DNA of 39,000 nt from assembly GCA_036502295.1 (NCBI GenBank), contig DASXYU010000110.1, forward strand, positions 1-39,000, in the 5' to 3' direction. The notes below the pieces were generated by a model. The model saw only the letters and a list, made by a program, of their open reading frames with translations. It did no database searches and had not been told where the DNA came from. The stretch is from DASXYU01 sp036502295. GTDB taxonomy: Bacteria; Actinomycetota; Actinomycetes; Mycobacteriales; Jatrophihabitantaceae. Shown here piece by piece: positions 16,655 to 23,987 of the stretch; the first letter of the stretch is position 1, and each line of letters opens with the position of its first letter. Position numbers and translations under genes: made by a program.

Positions 16655-17491
16655 TCAAGTGCGGCTGGCAGAGGTGCCGAGGTTCACCTCGAGCACGCTG
16701 CCGGTGGTCACGCCCGGGTCGGTGACGAGATACATCACGGCACGCGTCACGTCCTCGGGCTGCAGCCAAGGAATGCCCAGCGGGCTGAGACCGGCGAAGG
16801 CGGCGGCGACGTCATCGGCAGTCGGATCCTGCAGGTCAGGACGAAGCCGGCGGTAGAGCGCCTCGTTCAGCATCATCGGCGTAGCGACCGAAGTCGGGCA
16901 GACGACGTTCGCAGTCACCCCGTACCGGCCGACCTCCAGGGCGACCGTCTTGACCAGCCCGATCACACCCCACTTCGAGGCCGAGTAGTGCGCGAGGTGC
17001 TGCATGCCTGCCCGTCCCGCGCCGGAGGAGATGGCCACGATGCGGCCGTATCCGGCCGTGGTCATGTGTGGCACGGCAGCCCGCATGCTGTTGAAGACGC
17101 CGGTGAGGTTGGTCTCGATGGTGTCGTGCCAGATGTCGTCGCTGATCTCGGTGAACGGCACGAACCCGGTGATCGCGGCATTCGCGACGAGGATGTCGAG
17201 ACGGCCGTACTCGGCGACGATGCCGTCGACAAGGGAAGTGACCGCACTCGCGTCGCGTACGTCGACGATCTCGCCACGGCCGGGCACGCCGATCGCGTGG
17301 ATCGCCGCCACGGTCTCGGCGAGATCCTCCGGGCCGGGCATCGGGTAACGCACAGTGGGCAGTTGCCGGGCGATGTCGCAGACCACGACTGTGGCACCGA
17401 GCTCGGCGAGTGCGAGTGCGTGCGCGCGTCCCTGTCCGCGCGCGCCGCCGGTGACGAGTGCCACACGTCCTGCGAGCTGCTTCGTATCCAC
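16655..17491 (-). CDS. Mycofactocin-coupled type SDR family oxidoreductase
   Basis: The 278-aa product has the nucleotide motif TGGARGQGRAHALALAELG. The GQGR-x-HA form and the following insertion (VVCDIARQLPTVRYPMPGPE) are typical of SDRs that keep NAD bound and pass electrons to mycofactocin. The catalytic YSASK is in MQHLAHYSASKWGVIGLVK. The frame is open upstream to 17704, but the GTG at 17491 has GGAAGGAAGGAG just before it and gives the normal start. It diverges from the GntR operon with a CAAGnnCTTG site between. Probable substrate is an alcohol or hydroxyacyl intermediate (inference). No mycofactocin biosynthesis genes are in the window. Confidence 0.88.
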   Translation of the reverse strand: MDTKQLAGRVALVTGGARGQGRAHALALAELGATVVVCDIARQLPTVRYPMPGPEDLAETVAAIHAIGVPGRGEIVDVRDASAVTSLVDGIVAEYGRLDILVANAAITGFVPFTEISDDIWHDTIETNLTGVFNSMRAAVPHMTTAGYGRIVAISSGAGRAGMQHLAHYSASKWGVIGLVKTVALEVGRYGVTANVVCPTSVATPMMLNEALYRRLRPDLQDPTADDVAAAFAGLSPLGIPWLQPEDVTRAVMYLVTDPGVTTGSVLEVNLGTSASRT

Positions 17492-17528
17492 CGCGACTCC
17501 TTCCTTCCCACCCCGCCCCAGTATCCCT

Positions 17529-17542
17529 ACCAAGCGCTTGAT
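17529..17542. promoter_or_regulatory. CAAGnnCTTG operator between the SDR and the GntR operon
   Basis: ACCAAGCGCTTGAT matches AnCAAGnnCTTGnT at every fixed base. It lies 38 nt from the SDR start and about 59 nt from the GntR start in a divergent promoter region, the same arrangement as the site at 12331. Confidence 0.65.
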
Positions 17543-17600
17543 CAGGACGCTAGTGTCATCGGCGACGACGAGGCAACAGCTCCTCCGGGGGGACAAGCAC

Positions 17601-18389
17601 GTGACCAGTAGCAACGACCCGCTCGACTCCGCGCGCGGGGGGCGCCCCAAGGCATGGCTCGTCGTGGCCCGCGACATCGTCCACGCGATGTACCAGCAAG
17701 GCATGCGCCCGGGTGACCGCTATCTCTCCGAGGCCGAGGGCATCAAGCATCACGGGGTCGGCCGCGGCACGTACCGGGAGGCGGTCCGCTTCCTGGAGCA
17801 GCAGGGTGTGATCGTGATGCGCTCCGGAGTCGGGGGTGGCCCCGAGATCGCCCAGCCCGGCTGGCCGAACCTCGCCTCCACGGTGGCGCTGTTGCTGCAG
17901 TTCGCCGATGCCCCGCTGCTCACCATCCTCGACGCCCGAGTGGCGATCGAGCCGGGCATGGCCGAGCTCGCCGCCGCGAACGCGACCACGGCCGAGCTGG
18001 TCCGGATGGAGATCGACCTGGACGCCGTCGAGCGCGGCCTCGGCGTTTACCGCACCTTCTCCGCCGCCTACCTCGCTTACTGGAACGATCTGGCCGCGAG
18101 CACTCACAATGCGCTGCTCGCCTTTCTCAGCCCGGCGCTGCGGGCCATCGTCAACAGCGCCGGCTTCACACCGAACGAGCTCTACCGCGAACGGATCCTG
18201 CAACGGCTGCGTAGCATCCACGCCGCGGTCGCCGCGCACGACGGCGAGACCGCCTTCGCCCGGATGCGTGAACTCGAGGTCGAGTACCGCAGCCGGCTCG
18301 TCGAGGGCTATCCGCGGCAGGTCGAGCGCGTCATCAGCTGGGCAGACCTGCAGCAGGCCCTCTTCACCAGCGCCGAGACACCAGCATGA
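17601..18389 (+). CDS. GntR family (FadR/FCD-type) transcriptional regulator
   Basis: This 262-aa regulator has an N-terminal winged helix at about residues 15-85: WLVVARDIVHAMYQQGMRPG, YLSEAEGIKHHGVGRGTYRE and FLEQQGVIVMRSGVGGGPEI. An all-helical FCD-like effector domain follows (LLTILDARVAIEPGMAELAA). FCD-type regulators usually sense small carboxylates or acyl-CoAs. The GTG at 17601 with an upstream GGGGGGA is the chosen start; an upstream open frame would run through the operator and the SDR start. The stop overlaps the LLM oxidoreductase start by 4 nt, so it heads a six-gene operon it probably regulates. Confidence 0.9.
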   Translation: MTSSNDPLDSARGGRPKAWLVVARDIVHAMYQQGMRPGDRYLSEAEGIKHHGVGRGTYREAVRFLEQQGVIVMRSGVGGGPEIAQPGWPNLASTVALLLQFADAPLLTILDARVAIEPGMAELAAANATTAELVRMEIDLDAVERGLGVYRTFSAAYLAYWNDLAASTHNALLAFLSPALRAIVNSAGFTPNELYRERILQRLRSIHAAVAAHDGETAFARMRELEVEYRSRLVEGYPRQVERVISWADLQQALFTSAETPA

Positions 18390-19339
18390 CGATCGAGTTC
18401 TCCGTCGCGCTGCCGTGCTACAGCGCCGAGGACCCGGGCAACTGGGATTTCGTCCTCGACCGCGCACGCCTGATGGACGAGGTCGGCGTCGACAGACTCG
18501 CCGTCTCCGATCACGTCGTCTTCGGCGAACGGCTCGAGGAGTACGGCCGCCCGGAGCTCGGCGGGCAGGCAGGCGGTACACAGCCCACCGGTCCTGACGG
18601 CAGCTGGCTGGAGCCGCTGACCCTGCTCTCGGTGGTGGCCGGCAGCACGAGCCGGATCCGGCTGCAGACGAACATCCTGCTCGCGGCCCTGCGGCGGCCG
18701 GTGGTGCTGGCCAAAGCCGCCGCGACCCTGGACGTGCTCTCCCACGGGCGTCTCGACGTTGGTGTGGGTGTCGGTTGGCAGCGCGAGGAGTACGAGGCTG
18801 CCGGTCTGGACTTCGCCACGCGCGGCGCACTCCTGGACGAGACGCTCGCGGTGTGCCGCACGCTGTGGACCCAGCAGCGCGCCGCGTACTCCTCGCCGAA
18901 TCTGAGCTTCGAGGCGATCCACATGATGCCCAAGCCCGTTCAGGCGGGCGGCGTGCCGATCTGGGTATCCGGCACCGTCAACACCCGCGTGGTCCGCCGC
19001 CTCGCCACCTTCGGTGCGGGATGGATCCCATGGAGTGACGCTGCCGCGAATCTGGTGCCGGCGATCGCCACCATGAAACAAGCGCTGGCCGATGCGGGGC
19101 GCGATCCCGCCGAGCTGGGCGTCGTGGGTGGCCTGCGCGCGCTGCGCAAGGACGACGGCAGCCTCGATGTCGCGGCCAGCGTGGAGGCGCTCGGGCCGCA
19201 GATCGAGGCCGGCGTCACCGACGTGCGCTGCCGGTTTGCCCTGCCGGAGGATCCATCCGCTGCTGCGGACCTGCTGCGCGAACTCGTCCCCGCGTTCCGT
19301 GCGGCGGTCGGCCGGACCGAGAAAGAAGAGGAGTTCTGA
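18386..19339 (+). CDS. LLM class F420-dependent oxidoreductase
   Basis: This 317-aa luciferase-like TIM-barrel protein has the conserved starts EVGVDRLAVSDHVVFG, TSRIRLQTNILLAALRRPVV, KAAATLDVLSHGRLDVGVGV-G-WQREEYEAAG and the later strand VPIWVSGTVNTRVVRRLATF. This layout is typical of actinobacterial enzymes that use reduced or oxidised coenzyme F420 for hydride transfer. The flavin-monooxygenase option (FMNH2) cannot be excluded. It starts within the GntR stop (ATGA). It is 1 nt from the next SDR gene. The role is a redox step on an unknown substrate of the same pathway. Confidence 0.9.
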   Translation: MTIEFSVALPCYSAEDPGNWDFVLDRARLMDEVGVDRLAVSDHVVFGERLEEYGRPELGGQAGGTQPTGPDGSWLEPLTLLSVVAGSTSRIRLQTNILLAALRRPVVLAKAAATLDVLSHGRLDVGVGVGWQREEYEAAGLDFATRGALLDETLAVCRTLWTQQRAAYSSPNLSFEAIHMMPKPVQAGGVPIWVSGTVNTRVVRRLATFGAGWIPWSDAAANLVPAIATMKQALADAGRDPAELGVVGGLRALRKDDGSLDVAASVEALGPQIEAGVTDVRCRFALPEDPSAAADLLRELVPAFRAAVGRTEKEEEF

Positions 19340-19340
19340 C

Positions 19341-20186
19341 ATGCTCGCCGCACTTGATCCGAGCGCGCTGCTCGAGGGCAAGGTCACCGTGGTGACTGGG
19401 GCCGGTGGCGCCATCGGCTCCGCGACCGCGAAACTTTTCGCCGCCCACGGTGCCCAGGTCGTCGTAGCCGACATCGATCCCGAACTCACCGCGGCGTGCG
19501 TCGCTGCGATCGAGCAGGGCGGTGGCACGGCGATCGGGGTGGTCACCGACGTTCGCGATCGGTCGCACGTCGATGCGCTGGCCAGCACCGTCCTGGACCG
19601 GTACGGCCGTGTGGACGTGGTGGTGAACAACGTCGGTGACTGGGTTCGCCACGTCGGTGCCTTCGTCAACGGCGACGACGAGTTCTGGGACGAGCTCTAC
19701 AAGGTGAATCTCTGGAACGTCTTCGCCGTGACGAAGGCGTTCCTGCCGTCGATGACGCACCACCGCAGCGGATCGATCGTGAACGTGGCGTCGGTCGAAG
19801 CGCTCCGCGGCTATCCGGAGGACCCGGTCTACGCCGCGTTCAAAGCAGGCGTCGTGCACTTCACGCGCAGCCTCGCGGTGCAAGTCGGCTACCAGGGCGT
19901 GCGGGTCAACGCGATCGGTCCTGACGTCACCGAGTCGTTGCAGGTGCCGTACTCGCAGTGGATCCCGCCCGAGCAGCAGAAGCTCTGGCCGCTCTGGGTG
20001 CCTGCGGGACGGATGGGAGTGGGAGAGGACCAGGCTCGGGTCATCCTCTTCCTCGCCTCCGACCTCGCGGGGTTCGTGACGGGTCACACCATTCCGACCG
20101 ACGGCGGCACCGGGGCGGCGGGCGGTTGGTTCCGCTCGAATTCCCGGCTCGATCGCGAGTGGACGAACCGTCCTCTCAACCCCTAA
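19341..20186 (+). CDS. Short-chain dehydrogenase/reductase
   Basis: The 281-aa SDR has TGAGGAIGSATAKLFAAHGA near residue 20, the NAG-equivalent VVVNNVGDWVRHV and the active-site Tyr-Lys in DPVYAAFKAGVVHFTR preceded by NVASVEALRG. The C-terminal strand FVTGHTIPTDGGTGAAGGW is typical. The N-terminal motif is of the plain NAD(P) type, without the GQGR-x-HA signature of the neighbours at 16655 and 21419. The ATG at 19341 has AAGAGGAG upstream and follows the LLM stop by 1 nt. Substrate is unknown; a tail of about 20 residues (RSNSRLDREWTNRPLNP) is unusual. Confidence 0.9.
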   Translation: MLAALDPSALLEGKVTVVTGAGGAIGSATAKLFAAHGAQVVVADIDPELTAACVAAIEQGGGTAIGVVTDVRDRSHVDALASTVLDRYGRVDVVVNNVGDWVRHVGAFVNGDDEFWDELYKVNLWNVFAVTKAFLPSMTHHRSGSIVNVASVEALRGYPEDPVYAAFKAGVVHFTRSLAVQVGYQGVRVNAIGPDVTESLQVPYSQWIPPEQQKLWPLWVPAGRMGVGEDQARVILFLASDLAGFVTGHTIPTDGGTGAAGGWFRSNSRLDREWTNRPLNP

Positions 20187-20201
20187 GGAGCGTGATCGCA
20201 C

Positions 20202-21416
20202 ATGCCCGTCAACCGGGTTCTCTACGCACAGGCCTCGCACGGTGAGGCTGAGATCGACGCGGTGCTGAAGGTGCTGCGCGGTGGACCGCAGGCGCTGCGC
20301 ATCGGTCCGAACGTAGCCGCGATGGAGCGACGGGTCGCCGCGCTCTTCGGCAAGAGCCAGGGCCTGATGTGCAACTCCGGCTCGTCGGCGATCTTCCTCG
20401 CCTTCGCCCTGCTCGACCTTCCTGCCGGCAGTGAGGTGATCACCTCGCCGCTCACCTTTTCGACAGACATCAGCGCGATCGTGAAATCCGGGCTCGTGCC
20501 CGTGTTCGTCGACGTGGAGGCAGATACCTTCAACGCCGACGTCACCCGGATCGAGGAGTTGGCAGGTCCGAAGACACGGGCCATCTTCCTGCCGAACCTC
20601 ATCGGCAACGCCCCCGACTGGGACGTCGTGCGAAGCATCGCCGACAGGCACAACCTGTTCGTCATCGAGGACTCGTACGATGCGTTGGGCGCGACGCTGC
20701 GCGGTACTCCCACCGGCACGCGCTCGGACCTCAGCGTCACGAGCTTCGCGATGTCACACATCATCACCTGCGCCGGCAACGGCGGCATGGTCGTGATGAA
20801 TGACGACGCGCTGCGCGACACCGGCTTGATGCTGCGCCGTTGGGGGCGGCGCTCGGAGCCGCATCTGTTCGGCTCCCAGCAGGCTCGTACGGGCCGGGTC
20901 TTCCGCGAGGACCTCGACGGCATCCCCTTCGACAACGACTTCATCTTCGACGTCCTGCCCTGGAACTTCGAACCGTCCGAACTGGGCGCCGCCTACGGGC
21001 TGGTGCAGCTCGACAGCCTCCCGCACAACTACGAGCGGCGGCAGAAGAACTTCGAGGTGTACTCCCAATTCCTCAGCCAGCATTCCGAGAAGTTCGTTCC
21101 GCCGCGGCAGCTCGAGGGGCTTGAGACGGCGTGGCTGTGCTACCCGTTCCTCGTCCGCGAGGACGCCGGCTTCAGCCGGCCGGACCTGCAGGAGTCCCTG
21201 GAGGCAAGCGGCATCGACACCCGCACCGTGTGGAGCGGCAACATCACCCGGCACCCGATGATGAACGGCGTTGAGTACCGGGTTCCCGAGGACGGTCTGC
21301 CCAACGCCGACCTGGTCATGTCCAACGGCATGCTGCTGCCCTGCAGCCACGGACTCACCGACGCGGAACTCGACTACGTCTGTGCGAAGCTCGGCGACTT
21401 CGCCTCCGCGCACTGA
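20202..21416 (+). CDS. DegT/DnrJ/EryC1/StrS-family PLP protein, ColD/RfbH-like with His in place of the catalytic Lys
   Basis: The 404-aa product has the fold of DegT/StrS sugar aminotransferases: MCNSGSSAIFLAFALLDLPA, EVITSPLTFSTDISAIVKSG, FVIEDSYDALGATLRGT. The Schiff-base lysine position in SF-x3-K is His186 here (SFAMSHIITCAGNGG). This is the substitution that defines the 3-dehydratases ColD and E1 (RfbH). The C-terminal NITRHPMMNGVEYRV and LPCSHGLTDAELDYVCAKLG segments also resemble E1. E1 needs a [2Fe-2S] cluster held by four Cys; those segments read IEDSYDA and RRSEPHLFGSQQARTG here and lack them, so the ColD type (no cluster) fits better. Such enzymes remove a hydroxyl via PMP. Its presence in a CoA catabolic operon, not a deoxysugar cluster, is odd. 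Confidence 0.85.
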   Translation: MPVNRVLYAQASHGEAEIDAVLKVLRGGPQALRIGPNVAAMERRVAALFGKSQGLMCNSGSSAIFLAFALLDLPAGSEVITSPLTFSTDISAIVKSGLVPVFVDVEADTFNADVTRIEELAGPKTRAIFLPNLIGNAPDWDVVRSIADRHNLFVIEDSYDALGATLRGTPTGTRSDLSVTSFAMSHIITCAGNGGMVVMNDDALRDTGLMLRRWGRRSEPHLFGSQQARTGRVFREDLDGIPFDNDFIFDVLPWNFEPSELGAAYGLVQLDSLPHNYERRQKNFEVYSQFLSQHSEKFVPPRQLEGLETAWLCYPFLVREDAGFSRPDLQESLEASGIDTRTVWSGNITRHPMMNGVEYRVPEDGLPNADLVMSNGMLLPCSHGLTDAELDYVCAKLGDFASAH

Positions 21417-21418
21417 GC

Positions 21419-22243
21419 ATGGCCGAGGACAGAGAAGTGATCGGGCGCTTCGCCGGCAGGGTCGCGCTCATCACCGGAGCGGCTCAGGGGCAGGGACGTC
21501 GGCATGCGGTGCGCCTCGCCGAGGAAGGCGCGGATGTCATCGCCGTCGACATTGCGCGGCAGCTCGACGTCGTGCCGTATGGCATGGGGACGGCAGGCAC
21601 CTTCGAAGAGACCGCCGAACTGGTCCGTGCGACGGGACGACGGATTCTGACCGCGGAGATCGACGTGCGCGATCGGGAGGCGCTGCACCGGTTCGTGGAG
21701 GAGTCCGTGGCTGAGTTCGGTCGCCTCGACGTCGTCGCCGCCAACGCGGCGGTGATGAGCTCACAACGCTTCGAGGACGTCACGCCGGAGATCTGGGACA
21801 CCACCATCGGCGTGAACCTCACCGGCGTCTGGAACACATGCACGGCGGCGATCCCGCATCTGATCGCGACCGGCGGCGGCAGCATCGTGATTACGAACTC
21901 GACCGCGGGGTTGCGGGGTTTGCCGTTCCTGCTGCCTTATGTCGCGTCCAAGCACGCCCTCGTCGGGGTGGCGCGGACGTTGGCGCTCGAACTCGCCGAT
22001 CGCAACATTCGCGTCAACACGCTGCACCCGACCGCCGTGGACACCCCGATGGCGCATTCCGGGCGCCTTCCCGGCCTGTTGAAAGCACGCCCCGATCTCG
22101 CACCCGCGTTCGGCAACGCGCTGCCGATTGCGGCGATCGACCCGATCGACGTCACCAACGCGCTGCTCTTCCTCGCCTCCGACGAGGCTCGTTACATCAC
22201 CGGCGCGACGCTCACCGTCGATGCCGGCGCCACGTTGATGTAG
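21419..22243 (+). CDS. Mycofactocin-coupled type SDR family oxidoreductase
   Basis: This 274-aa SDR carries the signature TGAAQGQGRRHAVRLAEEGA followed by DVIAVDIARQLDVVPYGMGT, the insertion seen in mycofactocin-dependent SDRs, then ILTAEIDVRDREALHRFVEE. The active site is YVASKHALVGVARTLALELA and the C-terminus ITGATLTVDAGATLM. It starts 2 nt after the ColD-like gene stop. Together with the SDR at 16655 it suggests that at least two steps of the pathway pass electrons to mycofactocin. The stop codon lies in the first copy of a 13-bp tandem repeat. Confidence 0.92.
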   Translation: MAEDREVIGRFAGRVALITGAAQGQGRRHAVRLAEEGADVIAVDIARQLDVVPYGMGTAGTFEETAELVRATGRRILTAEIDVRDREALHRFVEESVAEFGRLDVVAANAAVMSSQRFEDVTPEIWDTTIGVNLTGVWNTCTAAIPHLIATGGGSIVITNSTAGLRGLPFLLPYVASKHALVGVARTLALELADRNIRVNTLHPTAVDTPMAHSGRLPGLLKARPDLAPAFGNALPIAAIDPIDVTNALLFLASDEARYITGATLTVDAGATLM

Positions 22244-22266
22244 TCCGTTGATGTAGTCCGTTGATG
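22234..22266. repeat. 13-bp tandem repeat, about 2.5 copies
   Basis: GTTGATGTAGTCC occurs at 22234-22246 and 22247-22259, followed by GTTGATG. The first copy contains the end of the SDR gene including its TAG stop. Slippage duplication is the simplest explanation. Confidence 0.8.
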
Positions 22267-22289
22267 CAATTGGGCAGGGGTGGCTAGGC

Positions 22290-22973
22290 ATGACGTTGTT
22301 CGTCCTGATCCACGGCGCTTATCACGGAGGTTGGTGCTGGGACCTGCTCGGTCGTGAACTCGATGCGGCCGGTCACCAGTGGCTCGCCCCCGACCTGCCC
22401 TGCGAGGAGCCCGTCGGAGCATCTGACTACGCGGCGATCGTCCTGCGCGAGGTCCTTGCTCGCAACGGAGAGGACGTTGTCGTGGTAGGTCACTCCCTGG
22501 GCGGACTGACCGCACCGCTGGTCGCCGATGCGCTGGGGGCAGACCAACTGGTCTTTCTCGCTGCAGTCGTGCCAGAACCTGGAGTCGCCTCCGCGCGGGC
22601 GGCCTTTCCGCCGACGATGGGCGACCTCTGGCGCGAGCGGGCCGCTCACCAGATCGTGGAGGACGGGCTGGTCCGGTGGCCCGCCGAGGATGCCATCGAT
22701 GTGTTCTTTCACGACTGCCCACAGGCCGTTGCCTCCTGGGCGGCCGAACAGCTCCGTCCTCAGGCCTTCGCGCTGCTTCAGGAGCCGTGCCCGCTGGAGG
22801 CCCTACCCCGCACGGACTGCCGCTATATCGCGTGTGCTGAGGACCGGACCATGACCTTCGAGTGGCAGCAGCAAGCCGCACGACGATTGGGCGTGACTCC
22901 GACCGTCATCGCAGGCGGCCACTCGCCGTTCCTCGCACGTCCCAAAGAATTGGCACAGCTGCTCATGACGTGA
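22290..22973 (+). CDS. Alpha/beta hydrolase (plant methylesterase/hydroxynitrile lyase-like subgroup)
   Basis: The 227-aa compact alpha/beta hydrolase begins with VLIHGAYHGGWCWDLLGREL, a motif typical of the MES/HNL-like subgroup. The nucleophile is in VVGHSLGGLTAPLVA, the acid in YIACAEDRTMTFEWQQQ, and the His in AGGHSPFLARPKELAQLL. It likely hydrolyses an ester. It is the last gene before the tRNA and is 46 nt downstream of the SDR, so it may be the end of the GntR-led operon. Confidence 0.88.
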   Translation: MTLFVLIHGAYHGGWCWDLLGRELDAAGHQWLAPDLPCEEPVGASDYAAIVLREVLARNGEDVVVVGHSLGGLTAPLVADALGADQLVFLAAVVPEPGVASARAAFPPTMGDLWRERAAHQIVEDGLVRWPAEDAIDVFFHDCPQAVASWAAEQLRPQAFALLQEPCPLEALPRTDCRYIACAEDRTMTFEWQQQAARRLGVTPTVIAGGHSPFLARPKELAQLLMT

Positions 22974-23013
22974 AGGACGCGGTCCGCAGGTGTGGATCGG
23001 CCGGCCGTATCTG

Positions 23014-23087
23014 AGCCGCTTGTCGGATTCGAACCGACGACCCTCCGCTTACAAGGCGGATGCTCTGGCCAACTGAGCTAAAGCGGC
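23014..23087 (-). tRNA. tRNA-Thr (anticodon TGT)
   Basis: Reading leftward, the acceptor stem GCCGCTT pairs with AAGCGGC. The D arm is TAGCTCAGTTGGCCAGAGCA, the anticodon stem TCCGC/GCGGA has loop CTTGTAA (anticodon TGT, for ACA), and the T arm is GTCGG-TTCGAAT-CCGAC. CCA is not encoded. The 3' end faces the catabolic region, and core genes lie on the other side. Confidence 0.95.
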
Positions 23088-23133
23088 AGGCCTCTCAGAG
23101 TACCGAGAAGCCCAACCGGCAGACTCACCACTC

Positions 23134-23820
23134 GTGAGCAGACTGCACAAGCCCAAGGCCGGGTTCTGGATACGACTCTGCGTCGCCGTCCTCTATCCCC
23201 TCGATGCCGTCCTCTTCCGGCTGCGCTGGCGCGGTCTCGACAAGGTCCCACCGCCGCAGGCGGGTGGCGTCATGTACGCGATCAACCACACCTCGCACCT
23301 GGACACCATCCTCATGGCGCGCTTCGTGTGGCAGACCGGACGCATCCCCCGCTTCATGATCAAGGACGGCGTCTTCGACGTGCCCTTCATCGGCCGCGTG
23401 ATGCGCGGTGCCAAGCAGATTCCGGTGCACCGCGGCACTGCCGACGCCGCGAACTCCCTCTCCGACGCGGTGACCGCCCTCAACGAGGGCGAGGCGGTGA
23501 TCATCTACCCCGAGGGACGGATCACCCGCGATCCCGATCAGTGGCCGATGCCGGGCAAGACCGGGATCGCCAGACTCGTCCTGCAATGCCCGGACGTGAA
23601 GGTCGTGCCGGTCGGGCAATGGGGGGCCCAGCAACCGCTCACCCAGAAGTGGCGGCTCTTCACGCGCCGCACGAGCACGGTCATCGTGGGCGACCCCTTG
23701 GACCTCTCGCGCTTCGCGGGGTCCCCCGCTGCCGCGGGCGTGCTTCGCGAGATCACCGATGTGATCATGGCCGAAGTGCGCGCCCTGGTTGCCGAAGCTC
23801 GTGGCACAGGTAGAGACTGA
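23134..23820 (+). CDS. 1-acyl-sn-glycerol-3-phosphate acyltransferase-like protein (PlsC family)
   Basis: This 228-aa membrane-associated acyltransferase has the catalytic HX4D in INHTSHLDTILM (His about residue 52) and the second motif IYPEGRITRDP. The N-terminal hydrophobic stretch IRLCVAVLYPLDAVLF probably anchors it. It would transfer an acyl chain from acyl-CoA to lysophosphatidic acid or a related acceptor in phospholipid synthesis. The GTG at 23134 is assumed; no strong ribosome site is visible. The gene follows the tRNA by 46 nt on the opposite strand. Confidence 0.9.
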   Translation: MSRLHKPKAGFWIRLCVAVLYPLDAVLFRLRWRGLDKVPPPQAGGVMYAINHTSHLDTILMARFVWQTGRIPRFMIKDGVFDVPFIGRVMRGAKQIPVHRGTADAANSLSDAVTALNEGEAVIIYPEGRITRDPDQWPMPGKTGIARLVLQCPDVKVVPVGQWGAQQPLTQKWRLFTRRTSTVIVGDPLDLSRFAGSPAAAGVLREITDVIMAEVRALVAEARGTGRD

Positions 23821-23987
23821 CTCCCGTCAAACCGCTATGCCGGTGAGACGGTGCGGCCTTGTAATCGGTGAGGCCGACTCACATCGCCTCCCCGGAAATC
23901 CGTGAGACGAGTCGGTGCCCCCAGCCAGGATGCCGATGAGTCCGTATTCGGTGCGGGGTCATTAACACCGATGAAGGCGAGTTCGCT
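23821..23987. other. Intergenic region before the MsiK/UgpC-type gene
   Basis: These 167 bases hold three loose GGTGAG/CGTGAG words at uneven spacing and no clear operator, RNA or promoter. A weak GAAGGCGAG is present before the ATG at 23988. Confidence 0.4.

Noticed and set aside
3536..17542. LacI/cre-type operators for the AAGCGCTT sites
   Set aside because: The site at 12331 has TG at the centre, which breaks LacI-type symmetry, while CAAGnnCTTG fits all three; no LacI gene is in the window.
23821..23987. Three GGTGAG-like words as a repeat array or riboswitch
   Set aside because: Spacing is uneven (about 25 and 34 nt) and no stable conserved fold was recognised.
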